NCBI RefSeq assembly: GCF_030020805.1
Contig: NZ_CP125098.1
Span: forward strand, 124,001-188,000
DNA length: 64,000 nucleotides
Reading direction: 5' to 3'
Source of the DNA: Paenibacillus sp. RC67
Lineage (GTDB): Bacteria; Bacillota; Bacilli; Paenibacillales; NBRC-103111
The first letter of the stretch is position 1. Each line of letters starts with the position of its first letter. Below, in pieces: positions 34,938 through 44,829 of this stretch. Below the pieces are notes generated by a model. The model searched no databases. It was not told the origin of the DNA and saw only the letters and a program-made list of their open reading frames with translations. Position numbers and translations under genes: made by a program.

Positions 34938-35607
34938 TCGGCCTGTCATTACGCATGATAATCCCAAGTCGCCCATTTCGGAGGCTTACCGAACGTTGAG
35001 GACGAATATTCAGTTCTCGGCCATTGATGAAGAGATCAGGACCATCATGGTCACTTCAGCAGGTCCGGGAGAGGGTAAATCGACGACCATTACGAATTTG
35101 GCTGTCGCCTATGCTCAATCGGATATGAAGGTTGTTCTTATCGATGCCGACCTGCGTAAGCCTACTATGCACCATACTTTTAACTTAACGAATCGGGCGG
35201 GTTTAACCAATGCACTTTCATCCAAAGGCATTCTCCATGAAGTTATAAGAGAAACGAAGATTCCTAACTTATCTGTAATTACATCAGGTCCTATTCCTCC
35301 TAATCCTTCAGAGATGTTAGCTTCAAAAAGAATGGGAGTACTGTTGGATGAGCTCAAGGAACAGTTCGATATGATATTAATCGACACTCCGCCGGCATTA
35401 GCCGTGACGGATGCGCAGATCGTAGCATCCAGATGCGACGGCGTTGTTTTGGTTATTGATTCGGGCAAGGTGAAGCGTGAGATTGCGATGAAAGCAAAAG
35501 CGAATCTGGATTATGTGAAAGCAAGGATATTAGGCGTAGTACTTAACAATATGAACCGCAAAAGCTCTGAAGCTTATTATTACTATTACTACGGAACCAA
35601 AGAATAA
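34918..35607 (+). CDS. bacterial tyrosine kinase (YwqD/CapB-like)
   Basis: BY-kinases autophosphorylate a C-terminal tyrosine cluster and phosphorylate sugar enzymes such as UDP-glucose dehydrogenase. The sequence shows Walker A SAGPGEGKST, Walker A' VVLIDADLRKP, Walker B DMILIDTPP and a tail of six consecutive tyrosines in EAYYYYYYGTKE. GTG 34918 is chosen (AGGTGA eight bases upstream); GTG 34906 would add four residues. It overlaps the adaptor gene by 20 bases. The likely opposing phosphatase is the YwqE-like protein at 30211-30975, and a UDP-glucose dehydrogenase is encoded at 53157. Confidence 0.93.
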   Translation: MLPSTNNRPVITHDNPKSPISEAYRTLRTNIQFSAIDEEIRTIMVTSAGPGEGKSTTITNLAVAYAQSDMKVVLIDADLRKPTMHHTFNLTNRAGLTNALSSKGILHEVIRETKIPNLSVITSGPIPPNPSEMLASKRMGVLLDELKEQFDMILIDTPPALAVTDAQIVASRCDGVVLVIDSGKVKREIAMKAKANLDYVKARILGVVLNNMNRKSSEAYYYYYYGTKE

Positions 35608-35632
35608 GAGAGAACAATAACGGGGGATGGAC

Positions 35633-37453
35633 ATGGGCCAGGGACGACGAATATCGGCGATGATTTTAATTGATATATTTATCATATGGATGAGTATTTT
35701 GTCTTCATACTATATTCGTTATGGTGTATACGTTCCCCAAGAATTATTAGTTCAGGCAATGTTGTATGGGGTAGTCTCGACGATCCTTTGTACATATATG
35801 ATGAGCTATTTCAAGCTTTACAATAGAGTTTGGCAGTATGCTAGCGTGGGTGAATTGGTAACGATATTCAAAGCAGTTACAATGGGGAGTTTAATCTCTT
35901 ATATTGCGGTTTATGCTATAACATTCGAACAAATTACTTTAGCTATTGTACTGCGGAATTATGAGACCATGCTACTGCTTGTCGGTGGGTCCCGATTTAC
36001 ATGGCGGTTGGTAAGAGATCAATTATACAAGCCGGTAACTCACTACAAGAAAGCACTTATTATAGGAGCAGGGGATTGTGGAGTGCTTATCGCCAAGGAA
36101 ATGACTAGTACCCCTGAAGCCAAGCTGTATCCGGTAGCGTTTATTGATGATGATGTAAATAAACATAACCAACGTATTCTCAACCTTCCGGTAGTCGGGT
36201 CCAGAGGGAATATCGTTAATGCAGTTGAGCAATTACATATTGATGAAATTATTATTGCCATTCCATCTCTTACAAGAAAAGCAACGTCAGAAATCATTGA
36301 ACTATGCAAAGAAACTAAAGCGAAAATCAAGATCATTCCTAAGATTAATGCACTCATTGATGGATCTATAACAGTTAAGGAAATCCGGGATGTAGAAGTC
36401 GAGGATCTGCTAGGCAGAGATCCTATTAACGTTGATTTGGAAGGCATTGCGAATTATGTGGAAAATAAAACGATCTTAGTAACCGGCGCAGGAGGCTCTA
36501 TAGGGTCTGAATTGTGCAGGCAGATAGCCCCGTTTCTACCTAAACAGTTGTTGCTGCTAGGTCATGGAGAGAACAGTATTTACTTAATTGAGATGGAAAT
36601 GAAAAGGATTTTTCCTAATCTTCATATAGAATCGATCATTGCCGATATTCAGGATCGCGAACGGATTAATGAGGTTTTTGCTAAATTCCAACCTGAAGTC
36701 GTATTTCATGCAGCAGCCCACAAACATGTACCGTTAATGGAACGCAATCCTGCGGAAGCGATCAAAAATAATGTGTTCGGCACGAGGAACGTAGCTGAAG
36801 CGGCGGATCGCTACAGCTGTGAGCGATTCGTTTTAATTTCATCGGATAAAGCGGTGAATCCAACCAGCATTATGGGGACGACCAAAAGAATCGCAGAAAT
36901 GATCATACAATCTCTTGATAAAACAAGCCGGACCAAATTTGTTGCCGTAAGATTCGGTAATGTACTCGGCAGCAGAGGTAGTGTGATTCCCCGATTTAAA
37001 GAACAGATTGCCATGGGGGGACCGGTCACCGTCACCCATCCGGAGATGATTCGTTATTTTATGACTATTCCGGAAGCGGTACAGTTGGTTATTCAAGCAG
37101 GGGCTTTTGCGCAAGGCAGTGAGATTTTCATACTCGATATGGGGACCCCTGTTCGTATCGTTCAGTTGGCGGAAGACTTAATTCGTTTCTCGGGATTCGA
37201 GCCTTATGATGAGATAGAAATACTATTTACAGGCGTTCGCCCGGGCGAGAAGCTGTATGAAGAATTGCTCACGAATGAAGAGGGCCTGAGCTCAACCAAG
37301 CATAACCGGATCTTTATCGGCAAGCCTGTTGCAATTAATCAAGTTCAACTAGAGTCAGAAATTAAAGAACTTGAGAAAGTATTATTTGCAGACCGGACGA
37401 TGTTGACAGATGAATTAAAGCATATTGTTCCTACATTCTTGAATGTTTCCTAA
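35633..37453 (+). CDS. membrane-bound UDP-GlcNAc 4,6-dehydratase (PglF/CapD/EpsC type)
   Basis: This family makes UDP-4-keto-6-deoxy-GlcNAc, the first step to UDP-bacillosamine. The ~606-residue product has four N-terminal membrane helices, a first nucleotide-binding-like domain (ALIIGAGDCGVLIAKEM) and the catalytic SDR domain with TGAGGSIGSELCRQ and SSDKAVNPTSIMGTTKR (Met replaces the usual Tyr of Y-x3-K, as is normal here). ATG 35633 follows GGGGGA at 5 bases; ATG 35627 would overlap that site. With the PglD- and PglE-like genes downstream it completes a diacetylbacillosamine route. Confidence 0.92.
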   Translation: MGQGRRISAMILIDIFIIWMSILSSYYIRYGVYVPQELLVQAMLYGVVSTILCTYMMSYFKLYNRVWQYASVGELVTIFKAVTMGSLISYIAVYAITFEQITLAIVLRNYETMLLLVGGSRFTWRLVRDQLYKPVTHYKKALIIGAGDCGVLIAKEMTSTPEAKLYPVAFIDDDVNKHNQRILNLPVVGSRGNIVNAVEQLHIDEIIIAIPSLTRKATSEIIELCKETKAKIKIIPKINALIDGSITVKEIRDVEVEDLLGRDPINVDLEGIANYVENKTILVTGAGGSIGSELCRQIAPFLPKQLLLLGHGENSIYLIEMEMKRIFPNLHIESIIADIQDRERINEVFAKFQPEVVFHAAAHKHVPLMERNPAEAIKNNVFGTRNVAEAADRYSCERFVLISSDKAVNPTSIMGTTKRIAEMIIQSLDKTSRTKFVAVRFGNVLGSRGSVIPRFKEQIAMGGPVTVTHPEMIRYFMTIPEAVQLVIQAGAFAQGSEIFILDMGTPVRIVQLAEDLIRFSGFEPYDEIEILFTGVRPGEKLYEELLTNEEGLSSTKHNRIFIGKPVAINQVQLESEIKELEKVLFADRTMLTDELKHIVPTFLNVS

Positions 37454-37483
37454 GCAGCCAGATTAAAGAACAGGGTGGGGATT

Positions 37484-38116
37484 ATGATGAGAAAAGCACT
37501 GGTTATCGTTATTTTTCTTGTTGTCACTCTCGGTGTTGGGGGTTATATAGCTTCCAACTATGCTGTGAACTATGTGTTAAGAAGCATCGCTACTTCACCA
37601 TCGGCAGTTGAAAAGGATGCTTCCAGCGATCCGCTGCCCGAACCCCAAGAAACCAAAAGCAAGGTAGGCACTTCCTCAGCATCCAGCAAAACAACGGGTG
37701 CAGAAGGACCGTCTAAGGATGAAAAGACTGAAAATTCAAACAAAGATGCCGGCCCGAATAAACAGGAACAAACGATCCGGGCCTCGGCAAAGCCGGATGC
37801 GGAAGAGATGGATCCCGGACAAAAGCTGAAATATAGCGCTGAAGTTTCGCCTGAGAAAGCGAAAAATGTTGAACAATCGGTTACCACCAAGGAAAAGACT
37901 CAGGTGATGACTGTGCTCATAAGTAAGCTAAGCGCTAGTGAGCTACAGCTTTTCATCAAAATGGCCACTAATGGATTATCTGTTGAAGAGAAAAAGGAAG
38001 CAAAGAAAATTATTCTGAAGAAGTTAACCGAAGAGGAATATGATCAATTGATTTCCATTGCGGCCAAATATGGATTGAGTCAAGGGAAGAGTTATAAGGA
38101 TTCGTTAGAGGAATGA
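37484..38116 (+). CDS. membrane-anchored hypothetical protein
   Basis: I do not recognise this family. It has a single N-terminal anchor (about 3-25; MMRKALVIVIFLVVTLGVGGYIASNY), a long low-complexity Ser/Lys/Glu/Asp-rich extracellular linker (about 45-120), and a compact helical C-terminal domain (about 140-205) with SELQLFIKMATNGLSVEEKKEAKKIIL. ATG 37484 follows GGGTGGGG; ATG 37487 is equally possible. It lies between the dehydratase and galU in one run of genes, so a role in polysaccharide assembly or its control is plausible but unproven. Confidence 0.75.
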   Translation: MMRKALVIVIFLVVTLGVGGYIASNYAVNYVLRSIATSPSAVEKDASSDPLPEPQETKSKVGTSSASSKTTGAEGPSKDEKTENSNKDAGPNKQEQTIRASAKPDAEEMDPGQKLKYSAEVSPEKAKNVEQSVTTKEKTQVMTVLISKLSASELQLFIKMATNGLSVEEKKEAKKIILKKLTEEEYDQLISIAAKYGLSQGKSYKDSLEE

Positions 38117-38142
38117 ATGAAAAATAAGAGGGGTAATAAAGG

Positions 38143-39027
38143 ATGAAAGTACGAAAAGCCATTATTCCTGCAGCAGGACTCGGAACCAGGTTTCTGCCTG
38201 CAACCAAGGCTATGCCTAAGGAAATGCTGCCCATTGTAGATAAACCTACGATTCAATATATCGTGGAAGAAGCAGTGGAGTCAGGTATTGAGGATATTAT
38301 TATTGTAACCGGTAAAGGGAAAAGAGCGATTGAAGATCACTTCGATAATTCTTTTGAGTTGGAGCAGAACCTCTTAGAAAAAGGGGAAATCGAGCTACTG
38401 AATGAAGTCCAGAAGTCTTCCAAGATGGTCGACATTCATTATATTCGGCAAAAGGAAGCAAGGGGATTGGGACATGCTGTCTGGTGTGCTAGAAAGTTTA
38501 TTGGAAATGAGCCATTTGCGGTATTACTTGGTGATGACATCGTAAAGGCCGATAAACCTTGTTTAAAGCAGATGATGGAGCAATATGAACGTTATAAATC
38601 ATCCGTCATTGGTGTTCAACGTGTTGCAGAAGATGATGTTTCTAGGTATGGGATTGTAGATGGTAAGGAGATTGATAACCGTTTTTATAGTGTGAGCGAT
38701 TTGGTGGAAAAACCAAAGAAAGAAGAGGCGCCTTCTAATATGGCTATAATGGGACGCTATATTCTTACTCCAAAGATTTTTGGGATTTTAGAAAACCTAA
38801 CACCTGGGGCTGGTGGAGAGATACAGCTTACCGACGCAATCGCTGGGTTGAATCGAATTGAAGCCGTATATGCATATAACTTTGAAGGTATTAGGTATGA
38901 TGTTGGAGAGAAGTTGGGATTTATTAAGACTACGATTGAATATGCATTGCAGCATGATGAGTTAAAACATAATTTATTAGAGTACCTATCTAAATTAATT
39001 GATAAAGAAATTATTAAGGGCAATTAA
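38143..39027 (+). CDS. galU: UTP-glucose-1-phosphate uridylyltransferase
   Basis: This enzyme makes UDP-glucose, the precursor for many surface glycans. The 294-residue product has the nucleotidyltransferase signature [21 protein letters not shown] and conserved [20 protein letters not shown] and [10 protein letters not shown] segments. Length is typical of GalU/GtaB. ATG 38143 follows a purine-rich AGGGGTAATAAAGG. Its UDP-glucose could feed the UDP-glucose dehydrogenase at the end of the cluster. Around its end the base composition drops towards AT-rich. Confidence 0.97.
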   Translation: MKVRKAIIPAAGLGTRFLPATKAMPKEMLPIVDKPTIQYIVEEAVESGIEDIIIVTGKGKRAIEDHFDNSFELEQNLLEKGEIELLNEVQKSSKMVDIHYIRQKEARGLGHAVWCARKFIGNEPFAVLLGDDIVKADKPCLKQMMEQYERYKSSVIGVQRVAEDDVSRYGIVDGKEIDNRFYSVSDLVEKPKKEEAPSNMAIMGRYILTPKIFGILENLTPGAGGEIQLTDAIAGLNRIEAVYAYNFEGIRYDVGEKLGFIKTTIEYALQHDELKHNLLEYLSKLIDKEIIKGN

Positions 39028-39037
39028 GGTGTCTGTA

Positions 39038-39664
39038 ATGAAACCATACATTATTGTAAAAAAAACCACTGACTTTTTTTTTGCTGCGGTCTTGCTTGTA
39101 GCTGTCTCTCCTATTTTGTTAGGTGCAACTATTGCTATAAAGGTAGAATCCAAGGGTCCCATACTTTTTAGCCAGAAACGACCCGGTAAAAACTGTAGAA
39201 TTTTCACTATCTTTAAATTTCGGACTATGAGAATTGAGACAAAAAAAAATGGGGAGCCTCTCTCTGATATGGAAAGAATGACTAGAGTCGGTTCATTTCT
39301 CCGTAAAACAAGTATTGATGAACTCCCACAACTTTTTAATATTCTTTGTGGAGAGATGAGCTTCATCGGCCCTAGACCGCTTCTAATTGAATATTTGAAT
39401 CACTATACCCCAGCGCAGAAACGTCGTCATGATGTAACTCCTGGTATTTCCGGTTGGGCACAGGTGAACGGGCGTAATACAATTGGTTGGGATGAAAAAT
39501 TTCAACTTGATGTTTGGTATGTAAATCATATTAGTTTTTTATTAGATATGAAGATTTTATATATGACTATTTGTAATGTGATATTTAGAAAAGGAATAAA
39601 TAATTCACAAGGAAATACAATGCCCTTGTTTACAGGAAGCTCCAATGATTATAACAATGCTTAG
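39038..39664 (+). CDS. undecaprenyl-phosphate sugar-1-phosphate transferase (PglC/EpsL type)
   Basis: This initiating enzyme transfers a sugar-1-phosphate, probably diacetylbacillosamine phosphate, to undecaprenyl phosphate. The ~208-residue monotopic product has one re-entrant membrane helix (about 13-33) and the family motifs KRPGKNCRIFTIFKFRTM, KTSIDELPQLFNI and FIGPRPLLIEYL. ATG 39038 follows TTAAGGTG. Small size (no extra membrane domain) matches PglC rather than WbaP. The PglD- and PglE-like genes follow directly. Confidence 0.93.
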   Translation: MKPYIIVKKTTDFFFAAVLLVAVSPILLGATIAIKVESKGPILFSQKRPGKNCRIFTIFKFRTMRIETKKNGEPLSDMERMTRVGSFLRKTSIDELPQLFNILCGEMSFIGPRPLLIEYLNHYTPAQKRRHDVTPGISGWAQVNGRNTIGWDEKFQLDVWYVNHISFLLDMKILYMTICNVIFRKGINNSQGNTMPLFTGSSNDYNNA

Positions 39665-39678
39665 AACGGTGGTGTTGT

Positions 39679-40314
39679 ATGAAGGGATTGTTGATTTTTG
39701 GTGCAGGCGGGCATGGGAGAGTTGTTGCCGATATTGCTGTAACGATTGGTAAGTGGGATACGATAGCATTCTTAGATGATAGGCAGAATATTACTGAAGT
39801 GCTTGGCTTTCCGATCGTTGGTAGTTTTGAGGACTATATTATGTTTAAAGATCAATTCTCTGATGTATTTGTAGCTACAGGGAACAACAGTGTAAGACAA
39901 AAATGGATTGAGCGATTAATGACCGATGGATTTAATCTTCCGTTCTTAATACATCCTATAAGTGTTGTTAGTAAATTCAGTCATATAGGAAGAGGCACTG
40001 TAGTAATGGCTGGAACTGTAATTAATGCCGGTACCAGTATTGGAGAAGGCTGCATTATAAATACATCTTCAAGTATAGATCATGATTGTGTTGTTGGTGA
40101 TGGAGTTCATATATCACCAGGGACCCATGTATGCGGAACTGTCAATATAGGTAAAAATAGTTGGGTCGGTACGGGCTGCAATATTGCTAATAATATAAAC
40201 ATTGGTAGTAACGTTGTTGTTGCCGCTGGAGCAACTGTGCTTCACGATGTTCCTAATAGTGTAATGGTAGCGGGATTGCCTGCGGTAATAAAAAAGCAAC
40301 TTGGAGATGAATAA
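39679..40314 (+). CDS. UDP-4-amino-sugar N-acetyltransferase (PglD/EpsM type)
   Basis: This trimeric left-handed beta-helix acetyltransferase adds acetyl to the 4-amino group of UDP-4-amino-6-deoxy-GlcNAc. The 211-residue protein has the N-terminal LLIFGAGGHGRVVADI nucleotide-binding domain and hexapeptide repeats (GRGTVVMAGTVINAGTSIGEGCIINTS region) with the conserved His in SSSIDHDCVV. It lies between the sugar transferase and the aminotransferase with no gaps, as in pgl-type clusters. Confidence 0.93.
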   Translation: MKGLLIFGAGGHGRVVADIAVTIGKWDTIAFLDDRQNITEVLGFPIVGSFEDYIMFKDQFSDVFVATGNNSVRQKWIERLMTDGFNLPFLIHPISVVSKFSHIGRGTVVMAGTVINAGTSIGEGCIINTSSSIDHDCVVGDGVHISPGTHVCGTVNIGKNSWVGTGCNIANNINIGSNVVVAAGATVLHDVPNSVMVAGLPAVIKKQLGDE

Positions 40315-40315
40315 A

Positions 40316-41461
40316 ATGCAGAGGATCTACTTATCACCACCTCATATGAGTGGAAATGAAATTAAGTTTGTACAAGAAGCATTTGATTCAAACTGGATAG
40401 CCCCATTAGGACCAAACGTTGATGGATTCGAAAAAGAGATTTGTCAATATGTTCAGGTAAATCATGGTCTCGCCTTATCTTCTGGAACCTCAGGTATACA
40501 TCTTGCACTAAGGTATTTTGGGGTTGGACCTGGGGATTATGTTTTTTGCTCAAGTCTTACTTTTTCAGGTAGCTGTAATCCAATAAAGTATCAATTTGCA
40601 AATCCAGTATTTATAGATTCTGAACCAGACACTTGGAATATGTCACCGAAAGCTCTAGTTGAAGCATTTGAGTGGGCTAAAAAAACATGCAATATGCCTA
40701 AAGCGGTGATTATTGTTGATCTTTATGGTCAAAGCGCTGATTATGATAGCTTGCTTCAAATATGTAATCATTATGGTGTTCCTGTCATTGAAGATGCTGC
40801 TGAGGCAATAGGGAGCACTTTCAAAGGTAAGAAATGCGGTTCATTTGGTAATGTTGGTATATTCTCATTCAATGGAAATAAGATCATGACAACATCTGGT
40901 GGCGGTATGGTTGTCACCAATGATGAAGACATGATTAATAAAATGCGGTTTTGGTCGACTCAAGCAAGGGAAGCGACAAGACATTATGAGCATAGAGATT
41001 TTGGCTATAACTATCGCATGTCTAATATTTGTGCTGGAATTGGTTTGGGACAGCTAATGGTACTAGACGATCATATTCTATTACGCAAAGCTATTCGACA
41101 AAGATACATTGAAGAACTCAAGGATTTGCCAGTTAAATTTATGCCAATTTCAGATGCGGGGAAGCCTAATTATTGGCTCACAGTAATAACTTTAGATGAG
41201 GATTCTAGCCTCAGTACGGAAGAGATTATTGATGCACTTGAAGCAAGTAACATTGAGTCCCGGCCTGTATGGAAACCAATGCATTTGCAGCCCATTTTTA
41301 AAGAGTGCCCTTTTTTTCCACATTTAGACAATAAGAAAAGTGTAGGAGAAGAATTATTCAAACGAGGTATATGTTTACCAACTGGGTCTGCTATGACGAA
41401 TAACGAATTAGAGAGGGTTATTGACTCTCTCAAAAAAATCTTTAACAGGGTGAAAATATAA
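40316..41461 (+). CDS. DegT/DnrJ/EryC1/StrS sugar aminotransferase (PglE/EpsN type)
   Basis: This PLP enzyme converts UDP-4-keto-6-deoxy-GlcNAc to the 4-amino sugar using glutamate. The ~381-residue product has ALSSGTSGIHLALRYFGVGPGD, VIEDAAEAIGS and the PLP lysine in FSFNGNKIMTTSGGG. ATG 40316 has GGAGAT upstream. It completes, with the dehydratase at 35633 and acetyltransferase at 39679, the three steps to UDP-N,N'-diacetylbacillosamine. Confidence 0.93.
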   Translation: MQRIYLSPPHMSGNEIKFVQEAFDSNWIAPLGPNVDGFEKEICQYVQVNHGLALSSGTSGIHLALRYFGVGPGDYVFCSSLTFSGSCNPIKYQFANPVFIDSEPDTWNMSPKALVEAFEWAKKTCNMPKAVIIVDLYGQSADYDSLLQICNHYGVPVIEDAAEAIGSTFKGKKCGSFGNVGIFSFNGNKIMTTSGGGMVVTNDEDMINKMRFWSTQAREATRHYEHRDFGYNYRMSNICAGIGLGQLMVLDDHILLRKAIRQRYIEELKDLPVKFMPISDAGKPNYWLTVITLDEDSSLSTEEIIDALEASNIESRPVWKPMHLQPIFKECPFFPHLDNKKSVGEELFKRGICLPTGSAMTNNELERVIDSLKKIFNRVKI

Positions 41462-42696
41462 TGAACGTATTATTCTTAACTCTTGCTTATCCAGAAGGAA
41501 ATGATAGAAATATCTATTCCGATTTAATGCAGGAGTTTAATGAGCGAAACGATCAGGTATTTGTTGTCTGTCAACGTGAACGTCGTTATAACAAGCCTAC
41601 GGAATATAAAGAGGAAAATGGTATAAAAGTATTGAGGGTTAGAACAGGTAATCTTACCAAAACTAATGTTTTTGAGAAGGGTATTTCTACATTACTCATA
41701 GAGAATCAATTTTTGAGGGCCATAAAAATATACATGACGGATATCCATTTTGATTTGGTGATTTATTCGACACCGCCAATTACTTTTGAAAAAGTAGTGA
41801 GATACATAAAGAAGCGTGATGATTGTAAAACTTATTTACTTTTAAAAGATATATTCCCACAGAATGCCGTTGATATGGGAATGATAAAAAAGAACAGTTT
41901 AATTTGGCGTTATTTTAGAGCAAAAGAAAAACATCTTTATAAAGTGTCGGATCATATTGGTTGTATGTCTAGAGCAAATGTAGAGTATGTTTTAAAACAC
42001 AATCCCGAAATAGATAAAAGTAAAGTTGAAGAGTGCCCCAATAGTATAAGACCATCAACAATAAATTTCTATGAAACCAGTAGGGCTAAGATTCGAAAAA
42101 AGTATGGAATTCCCAAAGACTCTAAAGCTTTTATCTATGGCGGGAATCTTGGGCGACCTCAAGGAATGGGTTTCCTCCTTGAAGTGCTCGATTTTATGAA
42201 ATCAAGAAATGATATTTTTTTTCTTATTGTTGGTTCGGGGACTGAGTATGATCGAATAAATAACCATATTCGACGAGAGGGACACACAAACGTAAAATTA
42301 ATTAAGTATCTTCCTAAAGATGAATACGATCGAGTATTGGGGAGCTGTGACGTAGGGTTAATCTTTTTAGATTCGCGATTTACCATACCTAATTTTCCTT
42401 CAAGATTAATAGCTTATATGGAGTCTGCTTTACCAATCGCAGCAGCCACCGATGTTAATACAGATGTGAAGGATGTTTTATGTGAGGCCCAATGTGGCCT
42501 CTGGGCAGAAAGTGGAGATGTAATAAATTTTGTTAAAGTAATTGATACATTAGCATCTGAGAAAAACCTTCGCATTAAAATGGGCGATAATGGAAGGTGT
42601 TTTCTGGAGAAGCATTATACAGTTTCGAGAGGTTATGAAATTATTACTACACATTTAAAAAATGGTTTGGAGACGATAAATAATGTTCGCGGATAA
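41461..42696 (+). CDS. family 4 glycosyltransferase (WbuB-like)
   Basis: The 411-residue GT-B protein has an N-terminal acceptor domain and the C-terminal nucleotide-sugar domain with YGGNLGRPQGMGFLLE, FLIVGSGTEYDRI and FPSRLIAYMESALPIAA. WbuB-type enzymes transfer N-acetyl-L-fucosamine, and the three UDP-L-FucNAc biosynthesis genes follow immediately, which makes that donor the best guess. It starts one base after (overlapping) the aminotransferase stop and overlaps the next gene by 14 bases, so the block is tightly coupled. Confidence 0.88.
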   Translation: MNVLFLTLAYPEGNDRNIYSDLMQEFNERNDQVFVVCQRERRYNKPTEYKEENGIKVLRVRTGNLTKTNVFEKGISTLLIENQFLRAIKIYMTDIHFDLVIYSTPPITFEKVVRYIKKRDDCKTYLLLKDIFPQNAVDMGMIKKNSLIWRYFRAKEKHLYKVSDHIGCMSRANVEYVLKHNPEIDKSKVEECPNSIRPSTINFYETSRAKIRKKYGIPKDSKAFIYGGNLGRPQGMGFLLEVLDFMKSRNDIFFLIVGSGTEYDRINNHIRREGHTNVKLIKYLPKDEYDRVLGSCDVGLIFLDSRFTIPNFPSRLIAYMESALPIAAATDVNTDVKDVLCEAQCGLWAESGDVINFVKVIDTLASEKNLRIKMGDNGRCFLEKHYTVSRGYEIITTHLKNGLETINNVRG

Positions 42697-43714
42697 ATGT
42701 CTTCTTATTACTGGTGGTACTGGATCATTTGGCAATGCAGTGCTTAATCGATTCTTAAATACCCAGATTAGAGAAATACGTATTTTTTCTCGTGATGAAA
42801 AAAAGCAGGATGACATGCGTAAGGAAATTAAGAGCGAAAAGGTCAAGTTTTTTGTTGGGGACGTGCGTGATTATAACAGTATTGTGGCAGCCATGCATGG
42901 GGTGGATTATGTATTTCACGCCGCTGCACTAAAGCAAGTCCCTTCTTGTGAATTCTTCCCGATGGAAGCTGTAAAAACGAATGTTATTGGAACTGAAAAT
43001 GTGTTGAATGCTGCCATAGCTCATAACGTTAGAAAAGTAGTTTGTCTTTCTACTGATAAAGCAGTCTATCCAATTAATGCGATGGGGATTTCGAAAGCAA
43101 TGATGGAAAAAGTGATGGTAGCAAAGTCACGAACTATTACTGGTGAAAAAACACTGATATGTGGTACTAGATATGGAAATGTCATGTGTTCAAGAGGGTC
43201 AGTAATTCCTTTGTTTATCCACCAAATTAAAAACAACCAGCCTTTGACAGTTACAGACCCTAATATGACAAGATATTTAATGTCACTTGAAGATGCAGTA
43301 GAACTAGTGTTATTTGCTTTTGAAAAGGCTAATCAAGGGGATACTTTTGTTCAAAAAGCTCCTGCTTCAACAATAGGTGATTTGGCAGTTGCAGTAAACG
43401 ATCTATTTAACTCAGAGAGTGAGTTGAAGATTATCGGTACACGCCATGGTGAGAAGTTGTATGAAACATTGCTAACACGAGAAGAGATGGCCCATGCAGA
43501 AGATTTAGGGGATTACTATAGAATTCCGGCTGATACACGAGATTTAAACTATGATAAATATTTTATTAGTGGTGATCAAGGAATTAGTCAAGGCTGGGAG
43601 TATAATTCACACAATACTGAACAACTCGATATTCCACGTATACGCGAACTGCTTCTAAAACTTGATTATATTCAAGAAGAACTGAGCAATAGAAAAATAG
43701 AGGCCATTCTATGA
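42683..43714 (+). CDS. fnlA: UDP-GlcNAc 4,6-dehydratase/5-epimerase (CapE/FnlA/WbjB)
   Basis: This enzyme performs the first step to UDP-N-acetyl-L-fucosamine. The 343-residue extended SDR has LLITGGTGSFGNAVLNRF, FHAAALKQVPSCEF, LSTDKAVYPINAMGISKAMME (Met in place of Tyr) and RYGNVMCSRGSVIP. The C-terminal hairpin RIPADTRDLNYDKYF is characteristic of CapE. The next two genes encode the reductase and 2-epimerase of the same pathway in the usual order. Confidence 0.94.
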   Translation: MFADKCLLITGGTGSFGNAVLNRFLNTQIREIRIFSRDEKKQDDMRKEIKSEKVKFFVGDVRDYNSIVAAMHGVDYVFHAAALKQVPSCEFFPMEAVKTNVIGTENVLNAAIAHNVRKVVCLSTDKAVYPINAMGISKAMMEKVMVAKSRTITGEKTLICGTRYGNVMCSRGSVIPLFIHQIKNNQPLTVTDPNMTRYLMSLEDAVELVLFAFEKANQGDTFVQKAPASTIGDLAVAVNDLFNSESELKIIGTRHGEKLYETLLTREEMAHAEDLGDYYRIPADTRDLNYDKYFISGDQGISQGWEYNSHNTEQLDIPRIRELLLKLDYIQEELSNRKIEAIL

Positions 43715-44826
43715 AAACAATACTAGTTACAGGGGCTAATGGGTTTATTGGAAGAAACTTAGTTGCTACGTTGGAGAGAAAGGAGAAGGTGGAGCTTCTA
43801 AAATTTGGTTCTAACCAACCGATTGAGCAACTAAGGGAGTTTGCCTCAAAGGCAGATTTTGTATTTCATTGTGCTGGGGTAAATCGCCCTAATGATGTTA
43901 AAGAATTTTCTCAAGGAAATACCCACTTTACTAATCAACTAATTGCTATTCTAAAAGAAGATCAAAGAAGAACACCTATTCTTTTTACATCCTCTGTTCA
44001 AGCTTCTTTAGATAATCCATATGGAAATAGTAAAAGAAACGCAGAAGAAGCTATTTTTAAATATGGTAAAGAAGCCGATGTTGATGTATATGTTTATCGT
44101 TTACCTAATGTTTTTGGCAAATGGTGCAAACCCAACTACAACTCAGTTATTGCCACCTGGTGTTATAATATAACTCGTGATATTCCAATTGAAATTCATA
44201 ACCCAAATAATGTACTTAACCTTGTTTATATTGATGAAATAATTGAAGAGTTTATTAATGCTATGATAGGTAATGCTAATATGCAAACTGACGGATATTG
44301 TTATATCAAAAGGAGCTTTAAAGTAACTTTACAAGCACTACTAGATAAGATTGAATTATTTAAAACGAGCAGGAAGACTCTTGTAATGGGGGATCTACAG
44401 GATGACTTCGAGCGGTATTTGTATTCAACTTATCTATCTTATCTACCCGAAGATACTTTTGGATATAATCTTGAGATGAAACATGATAATCGAGGTTGGC
44501 TAGCTGAGTTTATTAAATCCGAAAATTTTGGACAAGTATTCATCTCTCGTACTAAGCCGGGTATTACTCGCGGCAATCACTGGCACCATACTAAAGTAGA
44601 GAAATTTCTTGTAGTCGAAGGAGATGCATTAATAAAATTTCGTCCAATTAGCGGTGATAATGTTCTAGAGTACAAGGTATCGGGAGAACAGCTCAAGGTT
44701 ATCGACATTCCACCAGGTTATTCTCATTCGATAACAAACACTGGGCAAACAGAGCTACTCACATTATTTTGGGCAAATGAAATTTTTGATCAACAAAACC
44801 CAGACACCTATTTTATGGAGGTTTAA
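43711..44826 (+). CDS. fnlB: UDP-2-acetamido-2,6-dideoxy-hexulose 4-reductase with cupin domain (CapF/FnlB/WbjC)
   Basis: This bifunctional protein carries out C3 epimerisation and NADPH reduction in UDP-L-FucNAc synthesis. The 371-residue product has an N-terminal SDR domain (ILVTGANGFIGRNLVATLE, FTSSVQASLDNPYGNSKRNAEE) and a C-terminal zinc cupin domain (about 250-365) with GITRGNHWHHTKVEKFLVVEG and YSHSITNTGQTELLTLFWANE. It overlaps fnlA by four bases (ATGA). Domain order and length equal CapF. Confidence 0.94.
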   Translation: MKTILVTGANGFIGRNLVATLERKEKVELLKFGSNQPIEQLREFASKADFVFHCAGVNRPNDVKEFSQGNTHFTNQLIAILKEDQRRTPILFTSSVQASLDNPYGNSKRNAEEAIFKYGKEADVDVYVYRLPNVFGKWCKPNYNSVIATWCYNITRDIPIEIHNPNNVLNLVYIDEIIEEFINAMIGNANMQTDGYCYIKRSFKVTLQALLDKIELFKTSRKTLVMGDLQDDFERYLYSTYLSYLPEDTFGYNLEMKHDNRGWLAEFIKSENFGQVFISRTKPGITRGNHWHHTKVEKFLVVEGDALIKFRPISGDNVLEYKVSGEQLKVIDIPPGYSHSITNTGQTELLTLFWANEIFDQQNPDTYFMEV

Positions 44827-44829
44827 TAA

